64,000 nucleotides of DNA from Oscillospiraceae bacterium (GCA_016298065.1 JAEDDN010000007.1:1-64000), one strand, 5' to 3'; positions 7,888 through 16,734 are shown, counted from the stretch's first letter. The notes: generated from the letters alone by a model not told the origin. Program-made: numbers and translations.

Positions 7888-9987
7888 ATGCGTTTTTCAA
7901 AAGCGGTAGTAAAGTACCGCATCCCGATACTGATACTGACCGTTATTCTTATGATACCGTCGGTTATCGGTATGATCAATACCCGAGTCAACTATGATAT
8001 GCTGACTTATCTGCCGTCAGATATGGAAACGGTCGTCGGCCAGAATGAACTGTTAAAGGACTTCGATAAAGGGGCTTTTACGTTTCTGATATTCGAGGAT
8101 ATGCCAAACAAAGACGTGGCGAAGCTGAAAGAAAAGGTTGAGGCCATTGACCACGTCGATACTGTTCTTTGGTACGATTCTCTTGCAGATTTATCCATCC
8201 CGATGGAACTGCTGCCGGATTCGGTTTACAAGGAGTTTAATTCCGATCATTCTACAATGATGGCGGTGTTCTTCGATACGGGAACATCGGATGACCTTAC
8301 AATGGATGCCGTGGAGGAGATCCGGTCGGTCTGCGGAAAACAGTGTTTCGTTTCCGGTATGACAGCACTTGTTGTGGATCTCCGTGACCTTTGTGAAAAA
8401 GAGGAACCGATATATGTAGGTCTTGCCGTGGTTCTTGCCTGTGTTGCTATGGTCGCTTTCCTTGACGGTTGGCTTATTCCTTTTGTATTCCTTGCCTCTA
8501 TCGGTGCCATGATCCTTCTCAACCTCGGAACGAATATTTTCTTCGGAGAGATTTCTTACATAACCAAGGCGCTTTCCGCCGTTCTCCAGCTTGCCGTGAC
8601 GATGGACTATTCCATTTTCCTTTGGCACAGTTACAATGAACAGCGAGAAAAATATTCTGACAACAAGGAGGCAATGGCGGTTGCCATCAAGGAAACTCTT
8701 ACGAGTGTGGTCGGAAGCTCCATTACCACGATAGCCGGCTTTGCCGCGCTCTGCTTTATGAGTTTCACCTTAGGCCGCGACCTCGGAATCGTAATGGCGA
8801 AGGGCGTCCTGCTCGGCGTTATCGGCTGTGTAACGGTGCTGCCGTCACTGATCCTTGTACTTGACAAACCGCTTCAGAAAACGAAGCATCGCTCGATTAT
8901 CCCACATATGGGGAAATTCGCGAAGGGTGTTGTTAAGGTTTTTCCGGTGTTTCTCATCATATTTGCAATTCTCGTAACTCCTGCTTACTACGGATACAAC
9001 AAAGCAAACGATGAAGTATATTACGATATGGGAGAGTGTCTGCCGGAGAATATGAACTATGTAATATCCAATTCCAAGCTTCGTGAGGACTTCAATATTG
9101 CCTCCACGCATATGGTCCTTGTTGATAGCAACCTCCCGGCAAAATCCGTCAAGAATATGATAACCGAAATGGAAGACGTTGACGGCGTGAAATACGTTTT
9201 GGGTCTTGAATCGGTCATCGGCTCCCGTGTGCCGGAAGAGATTCTCCCCGACAGCGTAAAATCCATTCTTGAAAGCGATCGGTGGGAACTTTTACTTATC
9301 AACTCTGAATACAAAGCAGCAAGTGATGATGTAAATGAGCAAATTGACAAGCTTAACACTGTCCTTAAAAAATACGATGAAAACGGCATGCTGATCGGCG
9401 AAGCACCGTGTATGAAGGATATGATTGAAACGACGGGACACGATTTTGCTGTCGTGACCGCTGTATCGGTTATTGCAATATTCCTCATCATTCTGCTCGT
9501 GCAAAAGAGTATTTCTCTCCCGTTTATCCTGATTGCTGTGATCGAGGTCGGTATATTCATCAATCTCGGTTTGCCGCATTATCTCGGTCAGAGTATGGCG
9601 TTTATCACCCCGATCTGTATCAGTACGATTCAGCTCGGCGCTACCGTCGACTATGCAATTCTGATGACGACACGTTACAAAGCAGAACGAATTGCGGGCA
9701 GAGATAAGAAAAATGCCGTTTGGACGGCGCTATATACGTCCATTCCGTCCATCATCGTTTCCGGAATGGGCCTGTTTGCGGCAACCTTCGGTGTTGCACT
9801 TTATTCGGACATCGAAATCATCAGTTCAATGTGTATGCTCATGGCAAGAGGAGCTATTATCAGTATGCTCCTTGTCATCTTCGTTCTGCCGGCGTTGTTT
9901 ATGTTGTTTGATAAAATCATCTGTAAAACAACTCTCGGTATGACTAAAATAAAATCTATAAAAACGGAGGTCTCTATCAGTGAATAA
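7888..9987 (+). CDS. MMPL/RND-family transporter
   Basis: A protein of 699 residues with the RND layout: a first membrane helix, a long extracellular loop, six helices, then a second loop and six more. Each half has the Asp-Tyr pair of MMPL proteins (TMDYSIFLWHSY, Asp240; ATVDYAILMTTRY, Asp588), which carries protons in the family. MMPL proteins export lipids or surface molecules. ATG 7888 is chosen because AGGTGA lies just upstream; GTG 7879 is also in frame. It overlaps the heptad-repeat gene by eight bases. The substrate is unknown. The pair of transporter and heptad-repeat protein recurs in Firmicutes. Confidence 0.9.
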   Translation: MRFSKAVVKYRIPILILTVILMIPSVIGMINTRVNYDMLTYLPSDMETVVGQNELLKDFDKGAFTFLIFEDMPNKDVAKLKEKVEAIDHVDTVLWYDSLADLSIPMELLPDSVYKEFNSDHSTMMAVFFDTGTSDDLTMDAVEEIRSVCGKQCFVSGMTALVVDLRDLCEKEEPIYVGLAVVLACVAMVAFLDGWLIPFVFLASIGAMILLNLGTNIFFGEISYITKALSAVLQLAVTMDYSIFLWHSYNEQREKYSDNKEAMAVAIKETLTSVVGSSITTIAGFAALCFMSFTLGRDLGIVMAKGVLLGVIGCVTVLPSLILVLDKPLQKTKHRSIIPHMGKFAKGVVKVFPVFLIIFAILVTPAYYGYNKANDEVYYDMGECLPENMNYVISNSKLREDFNIASTHMVLVDSNLPAKSVKNMITEMEDVDGVKYVLGLESVIGSRVPEEILPDSVKSILESDRWELLLINSEYKAASDDVNEQIDKLNTVLKKYDENGMLIGEAPCMKDMIETTGHDFAVVTAVSVIAIFLIILLVQKSISLPFILIAVIEVGIFINLGLPHYLGQSMAFITPICISTIQLGATVDYAILMTTRYKAERIAGRDKKNAVWTALYTSIPSIIVSGMGLFAATFGVALYSDIEIISSMCMLMARGAIISMLLVIFVLPALFMLFDKIICKTTLGMTKIKSIKTEVSISE

Positions 9988-12190
9988 GCCATCATTCAAA
10001 ATAACGGCAATTATCTTATGCGCCGTTTTATGTCTTTCAAGTGTCGTTACGGTGTTTGCCCTGACAAACGATAAAACCGAAGAACAAAAAAAGGATGCAG
10101 TTACAGCAACAACCACCGCCAATACAAATAAAGACACGACCAAAGATGAAACCGTATATGTTTTGGCAGGATCCGACGGTTCTGTTCAGAAAATCATCGT
10201 AAGCGACTGGATAAAAAATGCTTTAGGCGCTTCTTCCATTACCGATTCCACCGGACTTTCCAATATTGAAAACATAAAGGGCGATGAGTCTTACACAATC
10301 AGCGGAAACGCCAAGGTTTGGGATGCACAAGGCAACGATATTTACTATCAGGGTAACATTGAAAAAGAGTTGCCTGTAGGACTAACGGTCTCCTATAAGC
10401 TTAACGGCAATAAGGTTTCCGCCGACGAAATTGCGGGTAAGACCGGCAAAGTAAGCATTCGCTTTGATTACGATAACAGGCAGTACGAAACCGTAAAAAT
10501 CGACGGAAAAGAAGAAAAGATTTACGTTCCTTTTGCGATGCTCACGGGTATGCTTCTCGATAACGAGCATTTCCGCAATGTTGAAGTAACAAACGGTAAG
10601 ATTATCAACGACGGCGATCGCACGGCAGTCGTGGGAATTGCACTTCCCGGATTGCAGAAAAACCTCGGCATCAGCAAAGACAAACTTAACATTCCCGATT
10701 ATGTGGAAATCACGGCGGACGCAAACGACTTCAGTTTTGGAATGACCGTTACGATTGCCACCAATGAACTGTTCAATAACCTTGATACATCAAAGCTTGA
10801 TTCTGTCGACGACCTGACAGGTTCCATAGGAGAACTTTCCGACGGAATGAAGCAGTTGCTTGACGGATCGTCAGCACTCTATGGTGGACTTACTACACTG
10901 CTTGACAAATCGAAAGAGCTTGTATCCGGAATCAACCAGCTTGCTGACGGTGCGAAAGCTTTGAAAGACGGTGCTGTTTCCGTTGATGACGGTGCTGGAC
11001 AGTTGAAGGCAGGAGCTGCAGAATTGGCGGGCGGTCTTAATACTTTGAAAGGAAACAATGAAGCTCTTAACGGCGGAGCCAAGCAGGTGTTTGAAACCTT
11101 GCTATCTACCGCAGAAGCACAGATTAAAGTCGGAGGTATTTCAGTACCCACTCTTACCATTGATAATTACGCCCAGGTATTGACCGGTGTGATCAATTCC
11201 CTTGATGAAACCTCTGTTTATAACCAGGCACTTGCACAGGTCACTGCCGCTGTAGAAAGCAACAGACCGATTATCGTAGAAAAGGTTAAGGCTGCCGTTC
11301 GTGAACAAGTGGCTGCCGGAGTAACTGCCGCCGTTCGTGAGCAGGTTGCGGCAGGTGTGACCGCCGCCGTGCGCGAGCAGGTATCCGAGCAAGTGATCGT
11401 TGCCGCTACCGGAATGAGCAAATCCGATTATGAAGCTGCTGTTTCTGCAGGAATGATTCCCGCAGAAACGCAGAATACCATTTCCACTGCAATTGAAGCG
11501 CAGATGCAGACAAATGAAGTTAAAGCACTGATTGAATCCAATATCACAGCAAAAATGGACAGCGATGAAATAAAGGCAACCGTAAAGACCAACACAGATG
11601 CACAGATGCAGACCGAATCGATTCAGAAAACGATTTCGGACAATGTTGAATTGCAGGTTAAACAGGCAATTTCCGAAAACATGGCTTCTGATGAAGTAAA
11701 AGCAAAGCTTGCTGCAGCATCTGAAGGTGCAAAATCAATCATTTCCCTGAAGACCTCTCTTGACAGCTACAACGCATTTTATCTCGGTCTTTTGACCTAT
11801 ACAAACGGTGTTGCCTCTGCCGCAGACGGTGCGTCTGCTCTTGCTTCTGGAGCGTCTGATCTTAAGGATGGTACGGCTCAGCTCAAAGCCGGAGCCGCTA
11901 CACTTTACGATGGTATCCTGCAGTTGAAAAACGGAACCCCTGCTTTAGTGGACGGTGTATCTCAGCTGAAAGACGGAGCAATGCAGTTAAGTGACGGACT
12001 GAAGAAGTTTAACGAGGAAGGTGTTCAAAAGATTATTGATCTTGTGGACGGTGATATGAAAGGTATTGTTACTCGCTTGAAGGCAACGACCGACGTATCA
12101 AAGAATTACCGAAATTTCTCCGGCATTCGCGATGATATGGACGGACAGGTCAAATTCATCTATCGTACAGAAGAAATAAAAACCAAGTAA
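9980..12190 (+). CDS. secreted heptad-repeat protein of YhgE/Pip type
   Basis: A 736-residue protein. It opens with a signal segment (FKITAIILCAVLCLSSVVTVFAL), followed by a Thr-rich linker and a beta-rich domain to about residue 280. Two blocks of x-x-x-Leu-x-x-Gly heptads (LSDGMKQLLDGSSAL and similar; about 285 to 375 and 610 to 690) flank an alanine-rich helical region. The heptads match the YhgE/Pip family that accompanies MMPL exporters. The usual C-terminal membrane helices of YhgE are missing. GTG 9980 has GGAGG upstream and overlaps the transporter gene. It may form an extracellular adaptor for the exporter; this is inferred. A 12-residue unit is repeated three times near 11291. Confidence 0.8.
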   Translation: MNKPSFKITAIILCAVLCLSSVVTVFALTNDKTEEQKKDAVTATTTANTNKDTTKDETVYVLAGSDGSVQKIIVSDWIKNALGASSITDSTGLSNIENIKGDESYTISGNAKVWDAQGNDIYYQGNIEKELPVGLTVSYKLNGNKVSADEIAGKTGKVSIRFDYDNRQYETVKIDGKEEKIYVPFAMLTGMLLDNEHFRNVEVTNGKIINDGDRTAVVGIALPGLQKNLGISKDKLNIPDYVEITADANDFSFGMTVTIATNELFNNLDTSKLDSVDDLTGSIGELSDGMKQLLDGSSALYGGLTTLLDKSKELVSGINQLADGAKALKDGAVSVDDGAGQLKAGAAELAGGLNTLKGNNEALNGGAKQVFETLLSTAEAQIKVGGISVPTLTIDNYAQVLTGVINSLDETSVYNQALAQVTAAVESNRPIIVEKVKAAVREQVAAGVTAAVREQVAAGVTAAVREQVSEQVIVAATGMSKSDYEAAVSAGMIPAETQNTISTAIEAQMQTNEVKALIESNITAKMDSDEIKATVKTNTDAQMQTESIQKTISDNVELQVKQAISENMASDEVKAKLAAASEGAKSIISLKTSLDSYNAFYLGLLTYTNGVASAADGASALASGASDLKDGTAQLKAGAATLYDGILQLKNGTPALVDGVSQLKDGAMQLSDGLKKFNEEGVQKIIDLVDGDMKGIVTRLKATTDVSKNYRNFSGIRDDMDGQVKFIYRTEEIKTK
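11291..11389 (+). repeat. 36-base tandem repeat inside the heptad-repeat gene
   Basis: The 12-residue unit AAVREQVAAGVT occurs twice in full and a third time as AAVREQVSEQV. The nucleotide copies differ at silent positions, so the duplication is not recent. Confidence 0.8.
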
Positions 12191-12197
12191 ACAACAC

Positions 12198-12221
12198 GGC
12201 GGCGGGGATTTTCCCGCCGCT
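12198..12221 (+). terminator. GC-rich hairpin after the heptad-repeat gene
   Basis: GCGGCGGG pairs with CCCGCCGC with a short T-rich loop eight bases after the stop. A proper T-run is lacking, so termination is plausible but not certain. Confidence 0.5.
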
Positions 12222-12230
12222 GTCCATTTA

Positions 12231-12605
12231 TTATGTGTATATCAAATCATTATTGATGATTTCCGTTGCCGTTTCCCGCACTTCGTTCATCCGTTGCACC
12301 CAAAGCATCTGATTTTTCACTTTGAGCGTTTCCGTGATACCTTCCTTTGCGGCAAGTTCTTTAACCAGTCGAAGGAACATATCTTCTGCCTGCTCGTTCA
12401 AATCTGCAAGATAACCGTTCAGCTTTCCACTTGTCATCAGCTCGGTGTAAACGGTCTTGTGGTGCTGCTTCAGATGTCGCAGGTGACGCTGTCCCCATAT
12501 CCCGATAGGGCGTTCTTCCGGCTCATCATCGCCGGCTATTAAATAATAATCACCGACAAGTTCGTATTTCAGCCCGGTGCGTTCGTCTGTAATGTACTTT
12601 CCCAT
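12231..12605 (-). CDS. tnpV: TnpV-like transposon-encoded protein
   Basis: A 124-residue protein beginning MGKYITDERTGLKYELVGDYY, with the GIWGQRHLRHLKQHHKTVYTEL segment typical of TnpV, a small protein carried by Tn4451-type and related clostridial elements. Start ATG 12605 overlaps the stop of the upstream gene (TAATG), and AGGAGGAAG lies just before it. An upstream in-frame start has no ribosome site. Function of TnpV is not known; it marks this DNA as part of a mobile element. Confidence 0.85.
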   Translation of the reverse strand: MGKYITDERTGLKYELVGDYYLIAGDDEPEERPIGIWGQRHLRHLKQHHKTVYTELMTSGKLNGYLADLNEQAEDMFLRLVKELAAKEGITETLKVKNQMLWVQRMNEVRETATEIINNDLIYT

Positions 12606-12793
12606 TATGCTTCCTCCTTTACGATCACACACAATTTCTTTGTGGGTGCATCAATGATTTTCAGTATCAGTTCATTGACATCTTCCGTAGGTTTGCCCTC
12701 GTGGATGTACTCGTTCCGAGCAGTCATAAGACAACCGACCAGCAGCCTGTGTTCAAAATCGTCCAAGAAAAAGTATCTTCGTTTTTCTTTCAT
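12605..12793 (-). CDS. small element protein of unknown function (tnpV partner)
   Basis: A 62-residue charged protein, MKEKRRYFFLDDFEHRLLVG at the start, with the pattern of a short helical protein. ATG 12793 is chosen because AGGAGG sits nine bases upstream; the longer reading frame to 12901 runs into a terminator stem and is not supported. It is coupled to tnpV by a one-base TAATG overlap. It is not recognised as any named family; its constant partner suggests a role in the same element. Confidence 0.65.
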   Translation of the reverse strand: MKEKRRYFFLDDFEHRLLVGCLMTARNEYIHEGKPTEDVNELILKIIDAPTKKLCVIVKEEA

Positions 12794-12871
12794 CGTCTTT
12801 CGACCTCCTGTTTTTGATTTCACCTTTATTTTAGTGGAAATAAGCAGATTAATCGAATGTACGGATTTTAG

Positions 12872-12925
12872 CATATAAAAAACAGACACCGTGAAAAGCA
12901 TTTCTGCAATTCACGGTGTCTGTTT
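12872..12925 (-). terminator. terminator of the Phd/Doc operon
   Basis: A perfect 16-pair stem (AAACAGACACCGTGAA and its complement) closes on a 14-base loop. On the minus strand it is followed by TTTTTTATAT. It ends transcripts from the toxin-antitoxin pair before they reach the tnpV unit. Confidence 0.85.
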
Positions 12926-12976
12926 CCCTTTGCTACGCTCAATTTAGATTTTTTTGAAAAACTTCCTTATCGGACA

Positions 12977-13216
12977 TCAGCAAATGCCGATTCTCTTATT
13001 TCCGTCAACAAAAGCGTGATTAGATATTAAGCAGTATCCCAAACGTGCACCTTTTTCCTCTTTAGTAGGATAAAATTCCTTGTCGCCAAAGCCTGAAAAA
13101 GCACTCTCCAAAGCAGAGTTAAGCAAGGCTTCATCTCTCACTCCAACGCTACCACCCGTTGCCTGTGCCAAAATTTTATGCAGGAGCAGGACCTTTTCTT
13201 TTGAAAACTTAATCAT
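12977..13216 (-). pseudogene. Doc/Fic-type toxin, truncated after its active-site motif
   Basis: A 79-residue reading frame with the start of a death-on-curing toxin and the Fic motif HAFVDGNKRIG (residues 67-77). Full Doc proteins are about 125 residues long and continue for some 45 residues with helices that follow the motif; here the frame ends two codons after it (stop at 12977). Fic enzymes transfer AMP or phosphate to target proteins; Doc phosphorylates elongation factor Tu. The missing C terminus probably makes it inactive. It overlaps the antitoxin gene by four bases. A short genuine variant cannot be excluded. Confidence 0.75.
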
Positions 13217-13455
13217 TTTGCAAGCTCCTCAAAAGCTGTCTTATGCTCTCGCAAAATCCTTGCAGCTACAAAATCCAGCTTTTCATCTTCAGTCATTTCT
13301 ATTTGCGGCTCCTTATCAAGATCAATCACGAGATATTTAGGTCGGTTGTTTTTAAACACCACCACACGTCCTTTTTTCTCAGCCAGTCTTGTAACCTTGG
13401 AAAAGTTCTGATTTGCCTCAGTTGCAGAGACTATATTATTAGTATCAATCTTCAT
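13213..13455 (-). CDS. Phd/YefM-type antitoxin
   Basis: A protein of 80 residues with the Phd/YefM pattern (SATEANQNFSKVTRLAEKKG, then VVVFKNNRPKYLVI). The N-terminal part binds the operator, the C-terminal helix masks the toxin. The start at 13455 follows AGGAGGTG at six bases; an upstream in-frame start lacks a ribosome site. It is the first gene of the operon with the truncated Doc gene and overlaps it by four bases. The antitoxin seems intact, so it may still protect against related toxins. Confidence 0.9.
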   Translation of the reverse strand: MKIDTNNIVSATEANQNFSKVTRLAEKKGRVVVFKNNRPKYLVIDLDKEPQIEMTEDEKLDFVAARILREHKTAFEELAK

Positions 13456-13474
13456 AATAACACCTCCTGTATAT

Positions 13475-13503
13475 ATTATGACATAATTATAGGTAAAAAT
13501 CAA
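13475..13503 (-). promoter_or_regulatory. phd promoter with palindromic operator
   Basis: On the minus strand TTGATT (13498-13503), 17 bases and CATAAT (13475-13480) form a promoter. ATTATGACATAAT (13475-13487) is a perfect palindrome overlapping the -10 box, as expected for autorepression by the Phd antitoxin. Confidence 0.7.
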
Positions 13504-13588
13504 CCTATTTTTTAAAAAGATTTATAACAGTCAGTCCTATATTACGGGCATAATTAACAGTATAAGCAGTTTTGGTTTAATACTTGGT

Positions 13589-13694
13589 ATATACTATAAG
13601 TATTTTAAATGCCCTATAAGTAACTATAGTATATCATCGCGTTCATTCAATATCAATAGTCTATGGATAATATCTCTTAATATTTATAGACTAT
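13589..13694 (+). promoter_or_regulatory. inverted and direct repeats upstream of the XRE gene (candidate operators)
   Basis: ATATACTATA (13589) pairs with TATAGTATAT (13625); CTATAAGTA occurs at 13594 and 13614, 20 bases apart. A second pair, ATAGTCTAT (13656) and ATAGACTAT (13686), sits closer to the gene. Two related palindromic sites are typical of operators for phage-like repressors. Confidence 0.6.
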
Positions 13695-13715
13695 ATGCAA
13701 AAGGGGATATTTATT

Positions 13716-14054
13716 ATGAGTAATATTGCAAAAACTGTAGGACAACGTATCAGAAACTATAGAATACAACGTAGTTTAAGCCAGGAAAAGCTTGCCGAGC
13801 TTGCAGGCTGTCACCCGACCTATATAGGTCAGATTGAACGTGGAGAGAAAAACGCTACTCTTGAAAGCATTGAAAAAATTGCTTCGGCATTGGAAATTCC
13901 GCTTTCAAGATTATTTGAAAAATTAACCCGGCAGGACAACAAATCAAGAAACATTCCGTTAGAGTGTTATGAATTACTATCCTCCAAACCAAAAGATGAA
14001 CAAGAACAGATTTTACAAATCATTTTAGACATCGACAAGTATAAAAGCAATTAA
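13716..14054 (+). CDS. XRE-family repressor-like protein
   Basis: A 112-residue protein with a classical helix-turn-helix at residues about 10 to 65 (RIQRSLSQEKLAELAGCHPTYIGQIERGEKN). The C-terminal helical part may dimerise. ATG 13716 follows AAGGGG; an upstream ATG at 13695 lies within the operator repeat. It is close to the tRNA end of the element and could control it or the Phd/Doc locus. The several inverted repeats upstream suggest autoregulation. Confidence 0.85.
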   Translation: MSNIAKTVGQRIRNYRIQRSLSQEKLAELAGCHPTYIGQIERGEKNATLESIEKIASALEIPLSRLFEKLTRQDNKSRNIPLECYELLSSKPKDEQEQILQIILDIDKYKSN

Positions 14055-14115
14055 ATTATATGAAACTAAACTGCTTTTATGTATATTACGATAATTGTAA
14101 TAAATAATGAAAATA

Positions 14116-14142
14116 ACCCCCTGTCGAAATTCGACAGGGGGT
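14116..14142. terminator. perfect 12-bp hairpin next to the element/tRNA border
   Basis: ACCCCCTGTCGA and its exact complement are separated by AAT. On the minus strand the stem is followed by TTATTTTC. It may terminate transcription in that direction and also mark the end of the element. Confidence 0.6.
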
Positions 14143-14190
14143 ATTTGAGTGTTCATAATGTAAGTCAAAAACACAAGGTATTAACTACAA

Positions 14191-14230
14191 AAAAATAAGA
14201 ACCTCAACTACGCAATTTGCGTGTCGAGGC
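14191..14230 (-). terminator. terminator of tRNA-Pro
   Basis: On the minus strand GCCTCGAC..ACGCAA pairs with TTGCGT..GTTGAGG and is followed by a T-rich stretch (TTATTTTTTT). It lies directly behind the tRNA 3' end. Confidence 0.75.
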
Positions 14231-14237
14231 TCTCGGC

Positions 14238-14314
<77 letters not shown>

Positions 14315-14406
14315 TTTTTCATTTATTAACTTGCCGAGAATTATTATACCACAATCCCCCTCTTGATTTCAAGAGAAATATATAAGTTTAATTAAATATT
14401 TTTATT

Positions 14407-14442
14407 AAAAAAGGATAAGCAAACAAAGAAGTCTGCTTATCC
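14407..14442 (-). terminator. terminator of the trpB2 operon
   Basis: GGATAAGCA (14413) pairs with TGCTTATCC (14434) and the minus strand continues with TTTTTT. It lies 22 bases beyond the trpB2 stop. Confidence 0.85.
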
Positions 14443-14463
14443 TCAATATTTTTAAGGCTTTAT

Positions 14464-15831
14464 TTAGTCAATCTTAGGCAAGCTGTCAAAGCCCTTTTGT
14501 AAATCCTCATCGGTAGGAATATAATCGGTCATTGTGCCGTTTAAGTAAGCCGAGTATGCTGTCATATCAAAGTAACCCGTACCTGTTAAGCCGAATACAA
14601 TCTTTTTCTTTTCGCCTGTTTCCTTGCACTTTAATGCCTCGTCAACAGCTACTCTGATAGCATGTGAGGATTCAGGTGCAGGAAGTGTCCCCTCACAACG
14701 AGCAAACATCGTAGCGGCTTCAAATACCTTTGTCTGTTCAACTGCTACGGCTTTCATATATCCGTCGTGATAAAGCTTTGAAATTATAGGCGACATACCG
14801 TGATAGCGAAGTCCGCCTGCGTGGTTAGGAGACGGCATAAATCCGCTTCCTAAGGTGTACATCTTGATAAGCGGAGTGGTTTTTCCGGTATCGCCGAAGT
14901 CAAATGCGTATTTACCTCTTGTCAGAGAAGGACAGGAAGCAGTTTCTACAGCGATAAATTCAATATCGTTTTCGCCTCTTATCTTACCTGCCATAAACGG
15001 CGAGATAAGACCGGCTAAGTTAGAGCCGCCACCTGCACAGCCGATGATAATATCAGGCTTAATGCCGTATTTATCAAGAGCGGCTTTTGTTTCCATACCG
15101 ATAATGCTTTGATGTAATGCAACGTGGTTTAAAACGCTTCCCAATACATATCTGCAGTTATCGGTTTTCACGGCAACTTCGATAGCCTCTGAAATTGCAC
15201 AACCGAGCGAACCTCCGGTTGTAGGATTTTCAGCTAAGATTTTTCTGCCGACCTCGGTGGTATCTGACGGAGAAGGTGTAACTTTTCCGCCGTAGGTTTC
15301 CATAACAGCCTTTCTGTTAGGTTTTTGCTCGGCAGATACCTTAACCATAAATACCTGCAAATCAACATTGTAAAATGCGCAAGCCATAGAAAGCGCAGTA
15401 CCCCACTGACCTGCTCCGGTTTCGGTAGTAAGGTGAGTAAGACCCTGTTTTTTAGCATAGTAAACCTGAGCTGCGGCAGAGTTTAATTTATGTGAGCCGG
15501 AGGTATTGTTACCCTCAAACTTGTAGTAAATTTCAGCCGGAGTGCCCAAAGCCTTTTCAAGATTATACGCTCTTACAAGCGGTGACGGTCTGTACATTCT
15601 GTAAAAGTCTAATATCTCTTGCGGAATGTCAATATATTCGTCGGTAGTGTTAAGCTCCTGTGCTACCAAGTCATCGCAAAAAACATGCTTTAATTCATCT
15701 GCGGTGCAGGGCTTTTTAGTTGCAGGGTTTAAAAAAGGTTCCGGCAATTCCTTCATAGCGGCACGAACGTTATGCCATTGTTTCGGCATCTCATCTTCGC
15801 TTAAATAAATTTTGTACGGTATGTTTGCCAT
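14464..15831 (-). CDS. TrpB2-type tryptophan synthase beta chain-like enzyme
   Basis: A protein of 455 residues of the TrpB2 group, longer at the N terminus than normal TrpB. The PLP lysine is Lys115 in GSHKLN, the catalytic Glu is in TETGAGQWG (138), and the phosphate loop is GCAGGGSNLAG (264 to 274). Enzymes of this group make tryptophan from indole and serine or may act on other substrates; no trpA or other trp genes are near. ATG 15831 follows AAAGGA; an upstream TTG is in the ribosome site. It is the last gene of an operon with an aldo/keto reductase and proC. Confidence 0.9.
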   Translation of the reverse strand: MANIPYKIYLSEDEMPKQWHNVRAAMKELPEPFLNPATKKPCTADELKHVFCDDLVAQELNTTDEYIDIPQEILDFYRMYRPSPLVRAYNLEKALGTPAEIYYKFEGNNTSGSHKLNSAAAQVYYAKKQGLTHLTTETGAGQWGTALSMACAFYNVDLQVFMVKVSAEQKPNRKAVMETYGGKVTPSPSDTTEVGRKILAENPTTGGSLGCAISEAIEVAVKTDNCRYVLGSVLNHVALHQSIIGMETKAALDKYGIKPDIIIGCAGGGSNLAGLISPFMAGKIRGENDIEFIAVETASCPSLTRGKYAFDFGDTGKTTPLIKMYTLGSGFMPSPNHAGGLRYHGMSPIISKLYHDGYMKAVAVEQTKVFEAATMFARCEGTLPAPESSHAIRVAVDEALKCKETGEKKKIVFGLTGTGYFDMTAYSAYLNGTMTDYIPTDEDLQKGFDSLPKID

Positions 15832-15896
15832 AAAAATCAGTCCTTTCAAAATATTGTATTAAAACGCACGACGCATTTTTCACTGTTTTTTTAATT

Positions 15897-16694
15897 TTAA
15901 AGTCCCTTAGCTTTTTTAGTGCAGGCGTTCATCGCTTCGATGACCGCACTTCTGAAGCCATTTTGCTCGAGCACCTTTACAGCCTCGATAGTAGTTCCCG
16001 CCGGTGAGCAAACCATATCCTTAAGCTCGCCCGGGTGTTTGCCTGTTTCGAGTACCATTTTAGCGCTTCCGTAAACCGACTGAGCCGCTAATTTATAAGC
16101 CTTATCTCTCGGTATTCCGTCGGCTACTGCAGCGTCCGCCATAGCCTCAATAAACATAAATACATACGCAGGTGACGAGCTGCTGACCGCAACAACTGCG
16201 TTCATTAAGCGTTCCTCTAAAATTTCGGTTTTGCCAAAGCAGTTAAACATATCGCAGACATATTTAAGCTCTTTATCGCTTACAAGCTCGTTAGGACAAA
16301 CTGCGGTTATTCCCTCTAAAACGAGCGCAGGGGTATTAGGCATAGTTCTAATAAGCTTTACTTTCTTTTTAAATTGCTCTTGCACCTTATCCAAGCTTTG
16401 TCCCGGTGCTATTGTAATGATAAGCGTTTTGTCATTAACGCTGTCTGCAATCTCGCTTATTACCTGAGAATAAAACTGAGGCTTTACCGATAAAACGAGA
16501 AGCTCGCTTTCTTTTGCTATTTTTTTATTATCTGCGGTAATATTTACGCCTAAATTTTCTTTTGCGGTATTTAACATATCGGCGTTTACATCGGCGCAGA
16601 TTATCTGGTCTGCCTTTATAAAGCCCGAACCGATTATTCCGCCTATCATGGCTTTTGCCATATTTCCGCAACCGATAAATCCTAATTTATACAT
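15897..16694 (-). CDS. proC: pyrroline-5-carboxylate reductase
   Basis: A protein of 265 residues. The N-terminal Rossmann motif is GFIGCGNMAKAMIGG, and the C-terminal signature (CSPAGTTIEAVKVLEQNG) binds proline and NADPH. It catalyses the last step of proline synthesis. ATG 16694 follows AGAAAGG; the longer frame reaches upstream into the neighbouring gene. It lies 40 bases after the aldo/keto reductase gene. No proA/proB genes are near, so the rest of the pathway is encoded elsewhere or proline comes from ornithine. Confidence 0.95.
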   Translation of the reverse strand: MYKLGFIGCGNMAKAMIGGIIGSGFIKADQIICADVNADMLNTAKENLGVNITADNKKIAKESELLVLSVKPQFYSQVISEIADSVNDKTLIITIAPGQSLDKVQEQFKKKVKLIRTMPNTPALVLEGITAVCPNELVSDKELKYVCDMFNCFGKTEILEERLMNAVVAVSSSSPAYVFMFIEAMADAAVADGIPRDKAYKLAAQSVYGSAKMVLETGKHPGELKDMVCSPAGTTIEAVKVLEQNGFRSAVIEAMNACTKKAKGL

Positions 16695-16734
16695 ACTGAT
16701 TAGCCTTTCTGCCTTCAAATATTTATTGTTAAAG

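Noticed and set aside
12605..12901. Longer version of the small tnpV-partner protein starting at 12901
   Set aside because: The extra part overlaps a terminator stem and has no ribosome site. A good AGGAGG stands before 12793.
13589..13640. Possible short CRISPR-like repeats
   Set aside because: Repeats are A/T-rich, imperfect and only two in number; they are better explained as operators.
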